This document shows positions 8,197-16,299 of a DNA stretch of 64,000 nt, in pieces; positions within the stretch are counted from its first letter, which is position 1; each line of letters starts with the position of its first letter. The notes under the pieces were generated by a model. That model made no database searches. It was given only the letters and a program-made list of their open reading frames with translations, and had not been told where the DNA came from. The DNA comes from DASXQK01 sp963757155 (lineage in GTDB: Bacteria > Pseudomonadota > Alphaproteobacteria > Dongiales > Dongiaceae): the NCBI GenBank assembly GCA_963757155.1, contig CAVWQS010000002.1, forward strand, positions 62,001 to 126,000. The letters are read 5' to 3'. A program made the translations under genes and the position numbers.

Positions 8197-9585
8197 ATGA
8201 CGGGGCAGGCGAAAGTGGACGGAAGGGCCGGGGTGGCGGAGGTCGAGGCCTTCCTCAAGGCTCACCCGGATATCGAGGCGGCGGAAGCGCTGGTGACGGA
8301 CCCCACCGGGGTCGGGCGCGGCAAGCTGCTGCGGGTGGCCGACCTCGCCAAGATGTATCACGAGGGCCGGCCGCTCCCCTGCTCGATCATGAGTCTCGAC
8401 ATCACGGGCGAGGATGTGGAGGAGACGGGGCTGGTCTGGGATATCGGCGATGCCGACAAGCTCGCCTGGCCCGTCGCCGGCAGCCTGAAGCGCGCTTCCT
8501 GGATGGGGGTACCCACGGCTCAGCTTCTGCTCAGCCTCTGGGAGCTCGACGGGGCGCCCTATGTCGCCGATCCGCGCCATGTGCTGGCCGGCGTGGTGCG
8601 CCGGCTGGAGGCCGCGGGCTATACCCCCGTGGTCGCCGCCGAGCTCGAGTTCTATGTCGTCGATCCGGCCCGCGGGGCCGACGGCCGGCTGCAGCCGCCC
8701 AAGACGCCGGCGACGGGCCGGCGCCTCGACCGCATCGACGTCTATAGCGTGATCGAGCTGGAGGAGTTCGGCCCCTTCATCGCCGAGCTCTATGCCTCGG
8801 CCCGGGCCATGGGCCTGCCGGCCGAAACCCTGATCTCCGAATATGCGCCCGGCCAGCTCGAGGTTGTGCTGCGCCACCGCGCCGATGCCATGCGCGCGGC
8901 CGATGAGGCCATCCAGTGGAAGCGGCTGGTGCGCGGCGTCGCCGCCAAGCATGGCCTGCTCGCGACCTTCATGGCCAAGCCCTATAGCGGGCGCGCCGGC
9001 AGCGGCTTCCACATCCATGCCAGCCTCGCCGATGGCAAGGGCACCAATCTCTTCGCCACCGAGGACCCGCAAGGCACGCCGCTGATGCGCCAGGCCATCG
9101 CCGGGCTGCTCGCCACCATCGCCGATGGCATGGGCGTCTTCGCCCCCAATGCCAATTCCTATCGCCGTTTCCAATCGGCGAGCTATGCCCCGGTCGCCCG
9201 GACCTGGGGGGTCAACAATCGCAGCGTCGCCGTGCGGGTGCCCACCGGCGGGCCCGAGACGCGCCATCTCGAGCATCGCGTCGCCGGCGCCGATGCCAAT
9301 CCCTATCTCGCCATCGCCACCGTCCTGGCGGGAATGCTCAAGGGCATCGTCGAGAAGCTGGATCCCGGCGCCGCCATCGAAGGCAATGGCTATGCCCAGG
9401 GCAGCGCCGATATCCCCACCGACTGGCTGGCAGCCCTACGCCTGCTCGAGGGATCGGCCTTCATGAAGGATTGCCTCGGCGAGCGCTTCCTGGCGATCTA
9501 CCACGCCATCAAGTCAGCCGAATGCCGCCGCTTCAACTCGCAGGTCAGCGAGCTGGATCTGGATTGGTATCTGAACCGGGCCTAA
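8197..9585 (+). CDS. Glutamine synthetase family protein (gamma-glutamylpolyamine synthetase-like)
   Basis: A 462-residue ATP-dependent gamma-glutamyl ligase. The ATG at 8197 has an aaggag ribosome site at 8185-8190. Seen: AELEFYVVD, EYAPGQLEVVLRH, GSGFHIHASL (ATP-binding His), NRSVAVRVP and EHRVAGADANPYLAIA, all diagnostic of the GlnA fold; the N-terminal ALVTDPTGVGRGKLL is typical of the PuuA / GlnA3-like branch that glutamylates putrescine or other amines. It is a distinct paralogue of the ligase at 543-1874 (different N-terminus and motifs). Downstream LysE and aminotransferase genes fit amine or amino-acid catabolism. The exact amine is not deducible. Confidence 0.88.
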   Translation: MTGQAKVDGRAGVAEVEAFLKAHPDIEAAEALVTDPTGVGRGKLLRVADLAKMYHEGRPLPCSIMSLDITGEDVEETGLVWDIGDADKLAWPVAGSLKRASWMGVPTAQLLLSLWELDGAPYVADPRHVLAGVVRRLEAAGYTPVVAAELEFYVVDPARGADGRLQPPKTPATGRRLDRIDVYSVIELEEFGPFIAELYASARAMGLPAETLISEYAPGQLEVVLRHRADAMRAADEAIQWKRLVRGVAAKHGLLATFMAKPYSGRAGSGFHIHASLADGKGTNLFATEDPQGTPLMRQAIAGLLATIADGMGVFAPNANSYRRFQSASYAPVARTWGVNNRSVAVRVPTGGPETRHLEHRVAGADANPYLAIATVLAGMLKGIVEKLDPGAAIEGNGYAQGSADIPTDWLAALRLLEGSAFMKDCLGERFLAIYHAIKSAECRRFNSQVSELDLDWYLNRA

Positions 9586-9600
9586 GCGAGAGAAAATTGA

Positions 9601-9745
9601 ACCACAGAGGCACAGAGACACAGAGAAGATAGGAGGGCTTCGCCCTTTTGGGCGAAGCCGAGAAGTCCGGTGGGCGACGACCCCGCCAAATAGGCAGGTT
9701 CGACTCCTTGCCTCCCGTGCCTCTGTGTCTCTGTGCCTCTGTGGT
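9601..9745. repeat. 145-bp element with perfect 25-bp terminal inverted repeats
   Basis: Left arm 9601-9625 (accacagaggcacagagaca...) is the exact reverse complement of right arm 9721-9745. Inside lies a second perfect hairpin at 9636-9659 (ggcttcgccc / gggcgaagcc, loop tttt). No open frame is supported inside. It lies between a forward gene and a convergent one, so it could also help terminate transcription. It looks like a REP- or MITE-like dispersed element. Confidence 0.85.
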
Positions 9746-9757
9746 GAACCTTACCCT

Positions 9758-10372
9758 TCACCGGCTCCGCGACAGCGCCAGCCAGATGCCGCCGCCGATG
9801 AGGAAGCAGCCGCTGAAGCGCGAGATCAGCCGCACCCGGCGCTGCGAGACAAGCTGGCCGGCGCGGCCGCTGAGGAAGGCATAGGTGCTGTCGGAGAAGG
9901 CGGCGAAGGTCATGGCGGTGCCGCCCAGGATCAGCACCTGGCGCAGGTAGCTGCCCGCGGGATCGATGAACTGCGGGATGAAGGCGCTGAAGAAGAGCAG
10001 CATCTTGGGATTGCTGAGGGCCACCAGCAATCCTTGCAGGAAGAATCCGCCGCGGGGCTTGCCCCGCGCCCGGGCGGCGGCGAGATCGCCGGAGCTTCGC
10101 AGCAGCTTCCACCCCAGCCAGATCAGATAGACCGCACCCGCCAGCCGCAGCCAGTCGAACCAATGGCCCAGCGCCTGCATGGTCGAGGAAAGTCCGACGG
10201 CCAGCACCACGACCATGCCGGCGACGCCGAGCTGGGTCCCGGCCACATTCAGCAGCCCGGCGCGGGTGCCATGGGTCAGGCTATTGGCGATGACCAGGGT
10301 CGTCGTCGGCCCCGGCACAATGACGATGACGATGCAGGCGGCGAGATAAGCGAGATAGAGCTGGATGGACAT
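9758..10372 (-). CDS. LysE/RhtB family amino-acid exporter
   Basis: A 204-residue inner-membrane protein with about six hydrophobic segments. The family signature VPGPTTTLVIANSL near residues 19-32 and the central SNPKMLLFFSAFIPQF near 122-137 are characteristic of LysE/RhtB exporters, which expel basic or neutral amino acids by proton antiport. It is 14 bases downstream of the class III aminotransferase on the same strand, so the two probably form an operon. The substrate is unknown. Confidence 0.9.
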   Translation of the reverse strand: MSIQLYLAYLAACIVIVIVPGPTTTLVIANSLTHGTRAGLLNVAGTQLGVAGMVVVLAVGLSSTMQALGHWFDWLRLAGAVYLIWLGWKLLRSSGDLAAARARGKPRGGFFLQGLLVALSNPKMLLFFSAFIPQFIDPAGSYLRQVLILGGTAMTFAAFSDSTYAFLSGRAGQLVSQRRVRLISRFSGCFLIGGGIWLALSRSR

Positions 10373-10386
10373 GACCCGGCACTCCT

Positions 10387-11766
10387 TCAGCCGATGAGCT
10401 CGTCGAGGCCCGCGCCCACCACGGCGATCAGCCGGTCGACCTGCGCCTGGCTCGTCACCGGGGAGACCAGGGTCATGTTGTGGAAGGGCGCGATCAAGAC
10501 GCCATGGTTGATCAGATAGAGATGGAGGGCGAGCTCCAGGCTGTGGTGCATCGCCGCCTCCGCCTCGGTCCCGTTGCGCGGCCGCTCGGGCGCGCAGACG
10601 AACTCCGCCCGGGCGCCGACATTGGACACATGCCAGGGCAGGCCACGGCGCTGGATCTCGGCCTCGATCCCGCGGGCCAGCCGCTCGGAGAGCGGCAGCA
10701 TATGGGCATAGGCCGCCTCGGTCATGACCTGCTCCAGATTGGCCCGCATCGCCTTCAGGGCCATGGCATTGGCGCTGAGCGTCGTGCCGATGCCGCTGTA
10801 GCCGGGGCCGGCCGCCGCCTCGACCGCGGTCATGCGCTCCGCCATTTCCGCCGTGGAGCCGAAGACCGAGCAGGGAATCCCGCCGGCGACAGGCTTGCCC
10901 AAGGTAAGGAAGTCCGGCTCCAGCCCATGGACGCGGCTATAGCCGCCATAGCCGGTCGAGATCGTATGGGTCTCGTCGATGATCAGCAGCGTGCCGTATT
11001 TGCGGGTGAGGTCGCGCAGCCCCGCATGGAAGCCGGGCTCGGGCAGCACCATGCCGATATTGGTCAGCGCCGGCTCCGCCAGCACGCAGGCGACATCGCC
11101 CTGCTTCAGCGCCGCTTCCAGCCCCGGCAGATCGTTGAACTCCACGACCGCGGTTCCGAAGGTCAGATCATAGGCCTGGCCGATCAATCCCCGGCGGGGC
11201 ACCGGCCGGCCATCCCTGAGGCGCAGGAAGGAATCGTCGACCGAGCCGTGATAGCAGCCGTTGAACACCAGCACCTTGGGCCGGCCCGTGATGGCGCGGC
11301 ACCAGCGGATGACGAAGCGGTTGGCGTCGGTGGCCGTGGTGGCCACCTGCCAGAAGGGCAGGCGGAACTGGCGTGCCAGGAGCTCGCCCACCACCGCCAC
11401 ATCCTCGGTCGGCAGCATATAGGTGAGGCCATGGCTGGCCTGGGCGGCGATCGCCGCCGCCACGGCCGGGGGCGAATGGCCGAACATCGAGCCGGTGTCG
11501 CCGAGGCAGAAATCGTCATAGCGATGGCCGTCGACGTCGGTCAGCGTGGCACCGGCGGCATCGGCGACGAAGAGCGCGAAGGGCGTACCCCAATCGAGCA
11601 TCCAATGCATGGGCACGCCGTGATGCCAATGCGGCGCGCAGCGCTCGGCGAGCTCGCGCGACCGGGGATTGGATTGCAGGAAACGGTCCCGCTCGCGCCG
11701 GATCATGGCATCGACCTTCGCCGCTGCCACGCCTGCCTCGTCCGACGCCTGCTGGATTGCGCTCAT
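10387..11766 (-). CDS. Class III PLP aminotransferase, glutamate-1-semialdehyde aminomutase-like
   Basis: A 459-residue fold-type I PLP enzyme. Seen: TDVDGHRYDDF (76-86), the Asp that binds the pyridine nitrogen in IIDETHT (262-268), and the Schiff-base Lys291 in LTLGKPVAGGIP (287-298). The sequence resembles HemL, but the context (LysE exporter, glutamine-synthetase-like ligases) and a paralogue at 40102-41457 argue for a catabolic transaminase on an amino acid or diamine rather than heme synthesis. The long N-terminal region with a GVPMHWMLDW segment is shared in style with the paralogue (GVPMPWMVGL). Substrate unknown. Confidence 0.85.
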   Translation of the reverse strand: MSAIQQASDEAGVAAAKVDAMIRRERDRFLQSNPRSRELAERCAPHWHHGVPMHWMLDWGTPFALFVADAAGATLTDVDGHRYDDFCLGDTGSMFGHSPPAVAAAIAAQASHGLTYMLPTEDVAVVGELLARQFRLPFWQVATTATDANRFVIRWCRAITGRPKVLVFNGCYHGSVDDSFLRLRDGRPVPRRGLIGQAYDLTFGTAVVEFNDLPGLEAALKQGDVACVLAEPALTNIGMVLPEPGFHAGLRDLTRKYGTLLIIDETHTISTGYGGYSRVHGLEPDFLTLGKPVAGGIPCSVFGSTAEMAERMTAVEAAAGPGYSGIGTTLSANAMALKAMRANLEQVMTEAAYAHMLPLSERLARGIEAEIQRRGLPWHVSNVGARAEFVCAPERPRNGTEAEAAMHHSLELALHLYLINHGVLIAPFHNMTLVSPVTSQAQVDRLIAVVGAGLDELIG

Positions 11767-12016
11767 CGATCAGTGTCCCCTCGCCGGATGCTCATTGCGG
11801 CGGCATTCTAGGGGTCGCGCCGGGCTTGGCAACCTCACCCTCCGGCAGCGGTGCTTGCTCGCGCGCGCTCGGACGGATAAGGACAGCGAGTAGGCGAGGT
11901 CTTGCCCCCTGCTACCACCCATGATGGAATCGGCGGTGAGGATCGCATGGCAAAAATCTGTTCACCCGCCAGGTCGCTGCAACCCCCACCCACTTTCCTC
12001 GCGCGCCGGGCCGTCG

Positions 12017-12715
12017 ATGGTAACGCTCGCCGCCCTGTTCGCCGCTGCTGCCGCCGCCGCGGGCTATTCCAGTTTTGCGGCCTTTCGCTGGGGTGAGCTG
12101 AAGCGCTTCTGGCTCTTCCTTGGGGCCGTCATCCCGCTCGCGGTGGTCGCCGTTGCCTTGCTGTGGATCGGGATTCAGTATCCCCACCTCGATGAGCGCT
12201 TTGCGGCCAATATGGGCTTCGGCCCCGAGTGGGACTGCAGCTCCAATGCAAGCGGTGGCGCGGTTTGCCTGCGCAAGCCGCAATCGCCCACCGCGATGCT
12301 CCGCCTCGACGGCGGAGCCGAAGACGCCATGACGGAAGCGGCCGAGGGTTCCGGCCCCAAGGTCTATTACAACAGCCGCTGCCCGGTCTGCCGCGCCGGC
12401 ATCGAGAGCCAGCGCCGGCGCATGGCGGCGGCCGGCGCGCCGGTCGAATGGTGCGACATCAACGCACATCCCGAGGCGCTGGCGGAGATCGGGGCCGGCA
12501 TGGAGGCAGTGCGCGAGAAGTTGCATCTGCGCGACGCCGACGGCCGGCTGGCGATCGGGGCCGATGCCTTCATCGCCCTTGCCCGGGCGACCCCAGGCCA
12601 GGGCTGGCTCGCCCGGCTGGCCGCCCTTCCCCTCGTCAAGCCCTTGTTCCACAAGCTCTATGACGGGTTTGCCGCGCGGCTCTACCGGTGGAACCGGCGC
12701 CGGGGCCGCTGGTAG
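12017..12715 (+). CDS. DCC1-like thiol-disulfide oxidoreductase with N-terminal membrane segments
   Basis: A 232-residue protein from ATG 12017. Residues 1-20 and 31-50 are hydrophobic and likely span the membrane. A Cys-containing loop (DCSSNASGGAVC) follows, then at about residue 115 the DUF393/DCC domain starts: KVYYNSRCPVCRAG with a CxxC redox pair, EWCDINAHPEAL, and GADAFIALARATPG. DCC proteins are thioredoxin-like and usually about 130 residues, so the roughly 110-residue membrane extension is unusual. An ATG near 12330 directly before the DCC domain could be a separate start for the short form. The upstream start at 11921 is possible but poorly supported. Confidence 0.72.
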   Translation: MVTLAALFAAAAAAAGYSSFAAFRWGELKRFWLFLGAVIPLAVVAVALLWIGIQYPHLDERFAANMGFGPEWDCSSNASGGAVCLRKPQSPTAMLRLDGGAEDAMTEAAEGSGPKVYYNSRCPVCRAGIESQRRRMAAAGAPVEWCDINAHPEALAEIGAGMEAVREKLHLRDADGRLAIGADAFIALARATPGQGWLARLAALPLVKPLFHKLYDGFAARLYRWNRRRGRW

Positions 12716-12917
12716 GCGGGCGGCCATCCTGCCGCGGCGAGGCGCAGGATTCCCCTTACCGACGCGTGTATTACTGCATGAACGCCCAGATCGGGGAGCG
12801 TAGAAATGGTCGAGCAACGTGGCTTTCGCATACGCCCCACGGCGGGGGAATGACGATGTTGGCGCGGCGGCGCCGAAGGTAGATTGGGGCGGAGCCCGTC
12901 GGCTTTCGGACGCAGCG

Positions 12918-13556
12918 ATGGAAGATGAATCGGACGACGCGCTGATGCGGCGCGCCGGCAGCGGCGACAAGGCAGCCTTCGCCCTTCTGGTGCGCCGGCA
13001 CCTTGCCCGCGCGACGGCCCTGGCTCAGCGTATCGTCGGCAACCGGAGCGACGCGGAGGAGATCGTGCAAGAGGCCTTCCTGCGTTGCTGGCAGAAAGCT
13101 CCGGAGTGGCGGCCCGCCAATGACAGGCCGTCGGATGGGAGGGCGGCCAATGCCCAGGCAGCCAATGACGACGATCAAAAGGACGGGACGCGCGGCAGCA
13201 CGGCGCAGTTCGGAACCTGGCTCTATCGCGTGCTGGTCAATCTCTGCCTCGATCGCCGCCGCCGGCCCCAGCCGATCGGCATCGAGGCGGCCGAGGAAGT
13301 GCCCGACACCGCCGCCGACGGCTTTCAGGAGACGTCGCGCGGCGAGACGAGCCGGCGGGTGCAGGCGGCCATGGCGCAATTGCCCGAGCGCCAGCGGGCT
13401 GCACTGGCGCTCTGTTACTTCGAGGATATGGGCAATATCGAGGCGGCGGCGGCGCTGGAGATCAGCATCGGCGCCTTGGAATCCCTCCTGGTCCGAGCGC
13501 GGCGTGCCTTGCGCGAGGCTCTGGGAGATCTGTCTGAAGAAGGAGCGGCGGGATGA
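12918..13556 (+). CDS. ECF-family RNA polymerase sigma factor
   Basis: A 212-residue sigma-70 family regulator. Region 2 spans about 18-60 (AFALLVRRHLARATALAQRIVG, then SDAEEIVQEAFLRCW, cut here between motifs); region 4 spans about 147-205 (QLPERQRAALALCYFEDMGN...ALESLLVRARRALRE). Between them is an unusually long polar linker, residues 62-95, rich in Asn, Ala and Asp with repeated Ala-Asn units. The start at 12918 gives the standard N-terminus; an ATG at 12819 would add 33 poor residues. The stop overlaps the next ATG (ATGA), so the partner is translationally coupled. Likely controls a metal or envelope stress response together with the two genes after it. Confidence 0.88.
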   Translation: MEDESDDALMRRAGSGDKAAFALLVRRHLARATALAQRIVGNRSDAEEIVQEAFLRCWQKAPEWRPANDRPSDGRAANAQAANDDDQKDGTRGSTAQFGTWLYRVLVNLCLDRRRRPQPIGIEAAEEVPDTAADGFQETSRGETSRRVQAAMAQLPERQRAALALCYFEDMGNIEAAAALEISIGALESLLVRARRALREALGDLSEEGAAG

Positions 13557-13957
13557 CGCCACTGAATCGTTTTCGTGACTTGCTCGGCGCCTATGGCGCC
13601 GATCCGCGGCGCTGGCCGCCGGCGGAGCGCGCGCGCGCGCTGCTGCTGCTCGGCAATTCCGCCGAGGCCGAAGCCTTGCGGCGCGAAGCGGCGGCGCTGG
13701 ATTCGCTGCTCGACCAGGCGCCTCGCCCCGTCCCGCCCCGCATCGATGCCGCGGTGCTCGCCGCGCGCATCACCGCCCGGCCGCAGGAGGCCTACCGGCG
13801 CCATGGGCGGTTCCAGGACATGCTGTGGCTGCGGGCCGTCGGGCTCGCCGCCGCTGCCCTCATCGGCTTCGTCGTCGGAACGACCCAGCTGACCGATATC
13901 GGCGATTCGTCCGCCAGTGCCGCGCCCATCGATGTGGCGGATGTTGCGCCGTGGTGA
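13553..13957 (+). CDS. Probable membrane anti-sigma factor
   Basis: A 134-residue protein overlapping the sigma gene by 4 bases. The N-terminal cytoplasmic part (MTPLNRFRDLLGAYGADPRRWP) is the typical opening of small alphaproteobacterial proteins found next to ECF sigma genes. One membrane segment lies at about 91-110 (LWLRAVGLAAAALIGFVVG), followed by a short external tail. No zinc-binding HxxxCxxC motif is present. The anti-sigma role is inferred from position and topology, like CnrY in the CnrYXH system. Confidence 0.6.
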   Translation: MTPLNRFRDLLGAYGADPRRWPPAERARALLLLGNSAEAEALRREAAALDSLLDQAPRPVPPRIDAAVLAARITARPQEAYRRHGRFQDMLWLRAVGLAAAALIGFVVGTTQLTDIGDSSASAAPIDVADVAPW

Positions 13958-14418
13958 GCCTCAGCCTCCCGAGCTGGCAGCCGAGGCGGCGGTTGCTGGC
14001 CATCGCTCTCTTCATCTCGCTGGTGGCGAATCTGTTCCTCGGCGGGCTGACCCTCGGCTGGATGCTGCATCTCAACCTCTGGCCCTGGCAGAGCTCCTAT
14101 GTCACCGAGTTCGGCTCCCAGACCGGCCGTGCGATCGAGCATCTGGTTCGCAATCTCGACAGCGCCGACCGGGATATGGTGGTCGACACGATCCGCAGCC
14201 ATCGCGATGAGCTCTCGAACTACGCCAAGGCCATGCGCGAGCAGCGCGACAAGGTGAAGGCGCTGCTGCGCGCGCCGGTGTTCGATCGCCAGGCGGTCGA
14301 GGCAGCCTCTGCGGAGATGCGCCGTCTGGGCGACGAGATGCAGGCCGCGTTGGGCAAGGCTATCCTCGAGGCGGTCGAAAAACTGCCGCCCGAAGCGCGC
14401 CGACACATGGCCGATTGA
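13954..14418 (+). CDS. Periplasmic heavy-metal sensor / Metal_resist family protein
   Basis: A 154-residue protein. The chosen start is GTG at 13954, overlapping the previous stop (GTGA), which gives VSLSLPSWQPRRR and then a single signal anchor (LLAIALFISLVANLFLGG). The rest is a charged four-helix segment (SADRDMVVDTIRSHRDEL..., DEMQAALGKAILEAVEKLPPEARRHM) of the CnrX/Spy-like Metal_resist family. Such proteins sense nickel or cobalt in the periplasm (CnrX) or resist metals. Few His residues are visible, so the metal ligand set is not obvious. The operon order sigma, anti-sigma, sensor supports a signalling role. Confidence 0.75.
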   Translation: MSLSLPSWQPRRRLLAIALFISLVANLFLGGLTLGWMLHLNLWPWQSSYVTEFGSQTGRAIEHLVRNLDSADRDMVVDTIRSHRDELSNYAKAMREQRDKVKALLRAPVFDRQAVEAASAEMRRLGDEMQAALGKAILEAVEKLPPEARRHMAD

Positions 14419-14825
14419 GCAAGGTCGAGGACCGGCATCCCTAAGTTACCTGCCGCCACGCTCGTCGTCATGGCCGGGCGAAGTCCCGGCCATCGCACGC
14501 TGGGCGGCACCTGCCTCTTCCAAGTCGAAGCATCATTGTCGGCCCGCAGCCGCCCTTTTCCGAGGGCTGTCTGCCGCCTGGGACAGAAATCCCGCCGCCC
14601 GTGGCTGCGGCCTTGCCATGACCAACCGTGAAGATTTGTCCATGATAATCGCTTGCCGGATTACACGAACGCAATACACGCCTAACTAATAATATAAGTA
14701 AATAATAGAATTCGACACAATTAGACCGCAAAGTCGCAGTAGAAACTTGCTCTGAGATTCGCGGGCGCGGCGGGGACATCCAGGTCGCGCTCGGCGACAT
14801 CATCCCCGACGCAGAGTGAGCTACG
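14419..14825. other. Intergenic region with one REP-like palindrome and an AT-rich stretch
   Basis: 407 bases without a supported gene. A palindrome at 14466-14493 (catggccggg / cccggccat around gcgaagt) is the same family as the inverted pair at 50854-50996. Bases about 14660-14730 are strikingly AT-rich for this genome (aactaataatataagtaaat) and may hold the promoter of the gene at 14826. No clear -35/-10 was assigned. Confidence 0.6.
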
Positions 14826-16299
14826 ATGACCCTTCCCGTCTCAGCCTTCATCGCCGCCAACCGCTTCGGTCTGGGGGCGGCCCCGGGCGAGCTCGCCGCG
14901 GCGAGCATCGACCCGAAAGCCTGGCTGAAGTCACAGCTCGCAGCACCGCCCGAAACCCCTGTCGCTTTCGCCGACCTGTCGGATTCCGCCGATGTGCTCG
15001 TGGAGCAGATCAGCAAGCGGCCGGCTGCCAAGGCCCTGCGCGTTCAACCGGAGATCATGGGTGTTTCGGCCAAGCTCGGGCCTGCGACCCTCGGTTCCGC
15101 CAAGGCCGGGGCCGGCAACACCGGATCCGCCATGCCTGAACCCGCGAAGCCCCAGCCCGCCATGGCGGCGGCCCTCTCCTTCCCCATGATCGAGTACCAG
15201 CGATATGTGAAGGAGGTGGAGGCCCGGATCCTCGCCCAGGTTCAGAGCCGCCAACCCTTGCGCGAACGCCTCGTGGCCTTCTGGTCCAATCATTTCACCG
15301 TTTCCATCGCGCGAACCCACGGTGACGGGTCTCGTCGGCGCCTTCGAACGCGAGGCAATCCGTCCGCATGTGACCGGCCGCTTCCACGATCTGCTGCTGG
15401 CGGCCGTTCGCCACCCCGCCATGCTGATCTATCTCAACAATGCAGGCTCGACCGGCCCCCATTCCCCCTTCGGCCTTCGGCGCGACGTCGGGCTCAACGA
15501 GAACCTCGCCCGCGAACTGCTCGAGCTGCATACCCTCGGCGTCGACGGCGGCTATACCCAGGCCGACGTCACCCAATTCGCCCGCATCCTCACCGGCTGG
15601 TCCTATGCCAATCCCCAGGAGAAGGGCGCCGGGGGATTCGCCTTTCGTCCCGCCCGGCATGAGCCGGGAGTGAAGATCCTCCTCGGCTATCGCTTCGCCG
15701 AGGGCGGCGAGAAGGAAGGCCTCGATGCCCTCGCCCTGCTGGCGCGCCATCCCTCGACGGCCCGCCACATCGCTCGGCAATTCGCCCGCCATTTCATCGC
15801 CGACGATCCACCGCCCGCGGTGGTGGATCGTTTCGCCGAGGTGTTCCGGGAGACCGACGGAGATCTCACGGCCCTGACCCTGGCCGCGATCGACGCGCCG
15901 GAGGCCTGGGCTCACCCCCTGGCCAAGGTGAAATCGCCCAATGAGTTCGTGGTGGCGAGCCTGCGCGCCACGGCCGCGCCCCTGTCGAGCCCCGGGGAGA
16001 TCGGGGCCGCGCTCGGCGCCCTCAAAGGGCTCGGCCAGATGCCCTTCGCCGCTCTGTCACCGGCCGGCTGGCCCGACCGAGCCGACGGCTGGATCGGCCC
16101 GGATGCCGTGATGGACCGCGCCGATTTCGCGGCCGCCTTGTCGCGCCGGCTGCGCGGGCGGCTTGTCCCCGCCCGGCTGCTGGAGACCAGCGTCGGGCCC
16201 GTGGCCTCGCGAGACCTCGCCCGGGCCCTCGCCCATGCCGCCTCGGTCGAGGATGCCAATGCGCTGATTCTCGCGAGCGCGGAGTTCCAGAGACGATGA
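14826..16299 (+). CDS. DUF1800 domain protein, one apparent +1 frame break
   Basis: A protein of about 490 residues after repair. The N-terminus (MTLPVSAFIAANRFGLGAAPG) and FWSNHFTVS are in the first frame; near 15314 one extra base moves the frame to TVTGLVGAFEREAIRPHVTGRFHDLL, then AMLIYLNNAGSTG, NENLARELLELHTLGVDGGY and TQADVTQFARILTGW, hallmark DUF1800 motifs. The family has no settled function and is nearly always beside a DUF1501 protein, as here (overlap of 4 bases). The break could be real decay, but its +1 nature matches suspected errors elsewhere. Confidence 0.82.

Noticed and set aside
7600..9585. A 661-residue form of the glutamine-synthetase-like gene
   Set aside because: Its first 199 residues are the SH3 gene and spacer read out of frame; the ATG at 8197 with aaggag is the proper start.
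9582..10163. A reverse frame covering the 25-bp inverted repeat and part of lysE
   Set aside because: LysE in the other frame has all family motifs; this frame has none.
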